Shown here: in pieces, positions 62,383 through 64,000 of the stretch | Numbering within the stretch: the first letter of the stretch is position 1 | Layout of the letters: every line of letters begins with the position of its first letter | Source of the DNA: Christensenella timonensis | GTDB lineage: Bacteria; Bacillota; Clostridia; Christensenellales; Christensenellaceae | NCBI RefSeq assembly: GCF_900087015.1 | Contig: NZ_FLKP01000002.1 | Location: 1,488,001-1,552,000, forward strand | Reading direction: 5' to 3' | Length of the DNA: 64,000 bases | Position numbers and translations under genes: made by a program | Notes under the pieces: generated by a model | The model's input: the letters and a program-made list of their open reading frames with translations, nothing else | Told to the model about the DNA's origin: nothing | Databases searched by the model: none

Positions 62383-63623
62383 AGCAAATCACACCGTCGG
62401 TATTATCCGGCAGCATCAAGGTGATCCCTTCCAAGAGCATATCTCACCGCGCGCTCATTTGTGCGGCGCTTGCCCCGGGGATATCCTCGTTGAAAAATAT
62501 TGCTTTTTCCGACGATATCAAGGCAACTGCACAGGCCCTTTGCGACATGGGGTTTTGCGAATACGACGTGGTGGACAATATTTGTGTCGTTTCCGGCGGG
62601 CTGCACAAGGAATGTAAAGAGGTGATCGACTGCGGGGAATCCGGATCGACGCTGCGTTTTTTACTGCCGTTGGCCCTCGATGGAAAAAAACACTGTTTTA
62701 CCGGGCATGGCCGCCTTTTGCGGCGCCCAATGGACGGGTACGACAAGATTTTTGTGCGCAATCATGTGCTTTTTGAAAAAAATGAACAGAGGATCGAGAT
62801 TTGCGGGGAATTATCGGGCGGGGAATATGCATTGCCGGGGGACGTATCCTCGCAGTTTGTTTCCGGCCTTTTGTTCAAGCTCCCGACCCTGTTCGATGAT
62901 TCCGGGATTCATATTACGACCGAGCCGGAATCGCGGCCGTACATCGATATTACACAGGATGTACAGAGCAACTTCAAGATCCGAAGCCGTTGGGTGGGGA
63001 ACAGTATCGAGATATCGGGAAGGCAGGGTTATGTCCCCAATGACATGGAAATAGAAGGCGATTATTCCCATGCCGCTTTTTTCGCAGCGGCGGCAGCGAT
63101 TACCGGAAAAATAACAATCCGGGGACTCAAACAGGATTCCAAGCAGGGCGATAAAGCAATCATGGGAATACTGAAATGTATGGGAGCGGAAATTTCGGAG
63201 AATGAAGACGAGGTCACGATCGAAAAAGCCATGCTCAAGCCGATAGAAATCGATGTATCACAGATCCCGGACCTGGTGCCGGTGCTCGCGGTTTTAGGCT
63301 GCGCGATAGAGGGGAAAACAAGGATATACAATGCGGGCCGGCTTCGTTATAAGGAAAGCGACCGCCTGCATGCTATTACAACGGAGCTTGAGAAGCTGGG
63401 CGCGGACATTATCGAATACCAGGACAGCCTTGTCATCAACGGAAGCGGAAAGTTAAGCGGCGGCGAAGTGGACAGCCACAACGACCACAGGATCGCAATG
63501 GCGCTTACCGTGGCCTCTTGCATCGCGCGGGACGATATTATCCTCGGCGGTGCAGGCAGCGTCAGCAAATCGGCGCCGGATTTCTTTGAAGAATGGAAAA
63601 TCGTGGGGGGAAAAGTGCGATGA
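62379..63623 (+). CDS. aroA: 5-enolpyruvylshikimate-3-phosphate synthase
   Basis: A 414-residue enzyme of the shikimate pathway. The start is the ATG overlapping the aroB stop (ATGA); the longer upstream frame is inside aroB. Motifs: LSGSIKVIPSKSISHRALIC, DCGESGSTLRFLLPLAL, GDVSSQFVSGLLF, GRLRYKESDRLHAITTELEK and DSHNDHRIAMALTVAS. The substrate segment GESGSTLRF replaces the LGNAGTAMRP of Gram-negative enzymes, as in class II EPSP synthases. It overlaps aroC by four bases. Confidence 0.95.
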   Translation: MKQITPSVLSGSIKVIPSKSISHRALICAALAPGISSLKNIAFSDDIKATAQALCDMGFCEYDVVDNICVVSGGLHKECKEVIDCGESGSTLRFLLPLALDGKKHCFTGHGRLLRRPMDGYDKIFVRNHVLFEKNEQRIEICGELSGGEYALPGDVSSQFVSGLLFKLPTLFDDSGIHITTEPESRPYIDITQDVQSNFKIRSRWVGNSIEISGRQGYVPNDMEIEGDYSHAAFFAAAAAITGKITIRGLKQDSKQGDKAIMGILKCMGAEISENEDEVTIEKAMLKPIEIDVSQIPDLVPVLAVLGCAIEGKTRIYNAGRLRYKESDRLHAITTELEKLGADIIEYQDSLVINGSGKLSGGEVDSHNDHRIAMALTVASCIARDDIILGGAGSVSKSAPDFFEEWKIVGGKVR

Positions 63624-64000
63624 GTGCTACCTTTGGAAAGATATTAAAAACGACGGTCTTTGGCGAATCTCATTCTGCGGCGATCGGCGTGGTGATCGAC
63701 GGACTGCCGGCGGGGATGGAAATCGACGAGGCGCTTGTACGGGAAGGGATGAGACGGCGTGCACCCAATAAGAGCGACGCTTCGACTAAACGAAGCGAGC
63801 CGGATCTCTATGAGATCGTGAGCGGTTTTTTCAAGGGCAAAGCGACGGGAACGCCGCTGTGCGCGATCATCAGGAACAAGGATACGCGTTCGCAAGACTA
63901 TGAAAAGACCGCCGCCTTGCTGCGCCCGGGACACGCGGACTATACGGGAATCGTAAAATATAACGGCGCAAACGACTATCGCGGCGGCGGCCATTTTTCC
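63620..64000 (+). CDS. aroC: Chorismate synthase (partial, cut by the right edge)
   Basis: The first 127 residues of an enzyme that makes chorismate from EPSP. It opens with SATFGKILKTTVFGESHSAA-IGVVIDGLPAG, the family signature around the FMN site, and continues LVREGMRRRAPNKS, RNKDTRSQDY, PGHADYTGIVKY. The frame is open to the window end. Start overlaps the aroA stop (ATGA), so the four aro genes form one coupled operon. Confidence 0.95.
   Translation, partial: MSATFGKILKTTVFGESHSAAIGVVIDGLPAGMEIDEALVREGMRRRAPNKSDASTKRSEPDLYEIVSGFFKGKATGTPLCAIIRNKDTRSQDYEKTAALLRPGHADYTGIVKYNGANDYRGGGHFS

Overview
The window looks like the chromosome of a Gram-positive anaerobe of the class Clostridia. The evidence is strong AGGAGG-type ribosome binding sites throughout, sigma-A type promoters, HK97-type Firmicutes prophage genes, DeoR control of a sugar locus and a tRNA-Leu with encoded CCA. 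The genus cannot be read from the sequence alone. The left 41 kb is a mobile element and the right 23 kb is resident chromosome.

Region 1 (1-23100, minus strand) is the body of a siphovirus-type prophage that runs off the left edge. Read in transcription order (right to left) it has a sigma-like regulator behind a hairpin-rich leader, DUF4406, a VapE/P4-type primase-helicase, a zinc-binding protein, a VRR-NUC nuclease, a SNF2 helicase, a small protein, a late sigma-like (DUF1492) regulator, an HNH nuclease and the small terminase. An accessory block follows (ParB-methyltransferase fusion, small orphan genes flanked by a conserved 50-bp repeat). Then come large terminase, portal, ClpP-type protease, HK97 capsid, connector and tail genes, a G/GT frameshifted tail chaperone, the tape measure and the tail tip.

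Region 2 (23100-41000, plus strand) is the cargo and lysogeny arm. It holds a NACHT NTPase, a small HTH protein, a full type I restriction-modification system, a DUF262/DUF1524 GmrSD-like restriction protein, and a second type I system reduced to a truncated hsdM plus hsdS. An ImmA/IrrE protease, an XRE repressor and a large serine integrase complete it. The first hsdS carries 16 tandem ACAG units just before its stop. A third target-recognition domain lies downstream in another frame, so the gene looks phase-variable. The integrase frame runs through a terminator into the promoter of the next chromosomal gene, which suggests that the right attachment junction is there.

Region 3 (41000-59900) is a bacterial microcompartment (BMC) locus for a deoxyhexose-type sugar. 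It begins with a DeoR regulator, an Fe-S flavin oxidoreductase, a PfkB kinase, a class II aldolase and an FGGY kinase. Two two-component systems and a lipoprotein gene lie in the middle. The shell and core operon follows: PduL, an unrecognised possible cargo protein, four BMC-P, one PduT-like BMC-T, two BMC-H, PduS and two CoA-acylating aldehyde dehydrogenases. No diol dehydratase and no alcohol dehydrogenase is present in the window. A likely scheme is sugar-1-phosphate cleaved by the aldolase to DHAP plus lactaldehyde, the aldehyde oxidised to an acyl-CoA, and PduL making acyl-phosphate. Electrons would leave through PduS and the Fe-S trimer PduT. A-rich motifs sharing AACCACATAAA occur at two BMC promoters and a looser relative at the deoR promoter. 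These are good candidates for the DeoR operator.

Region 4 (59900-64000) is the start of a shikimate operon: DAHP synthase, aroB, aroA and partial aroC with stop/start overlaps. It is preceded by a sigma-A promoter, a 25-codon leader peptide rich in Phe and Tyr, and a terminator hairpin. This is a classical ribosome-mediated attenuator, which is unusual in this group.
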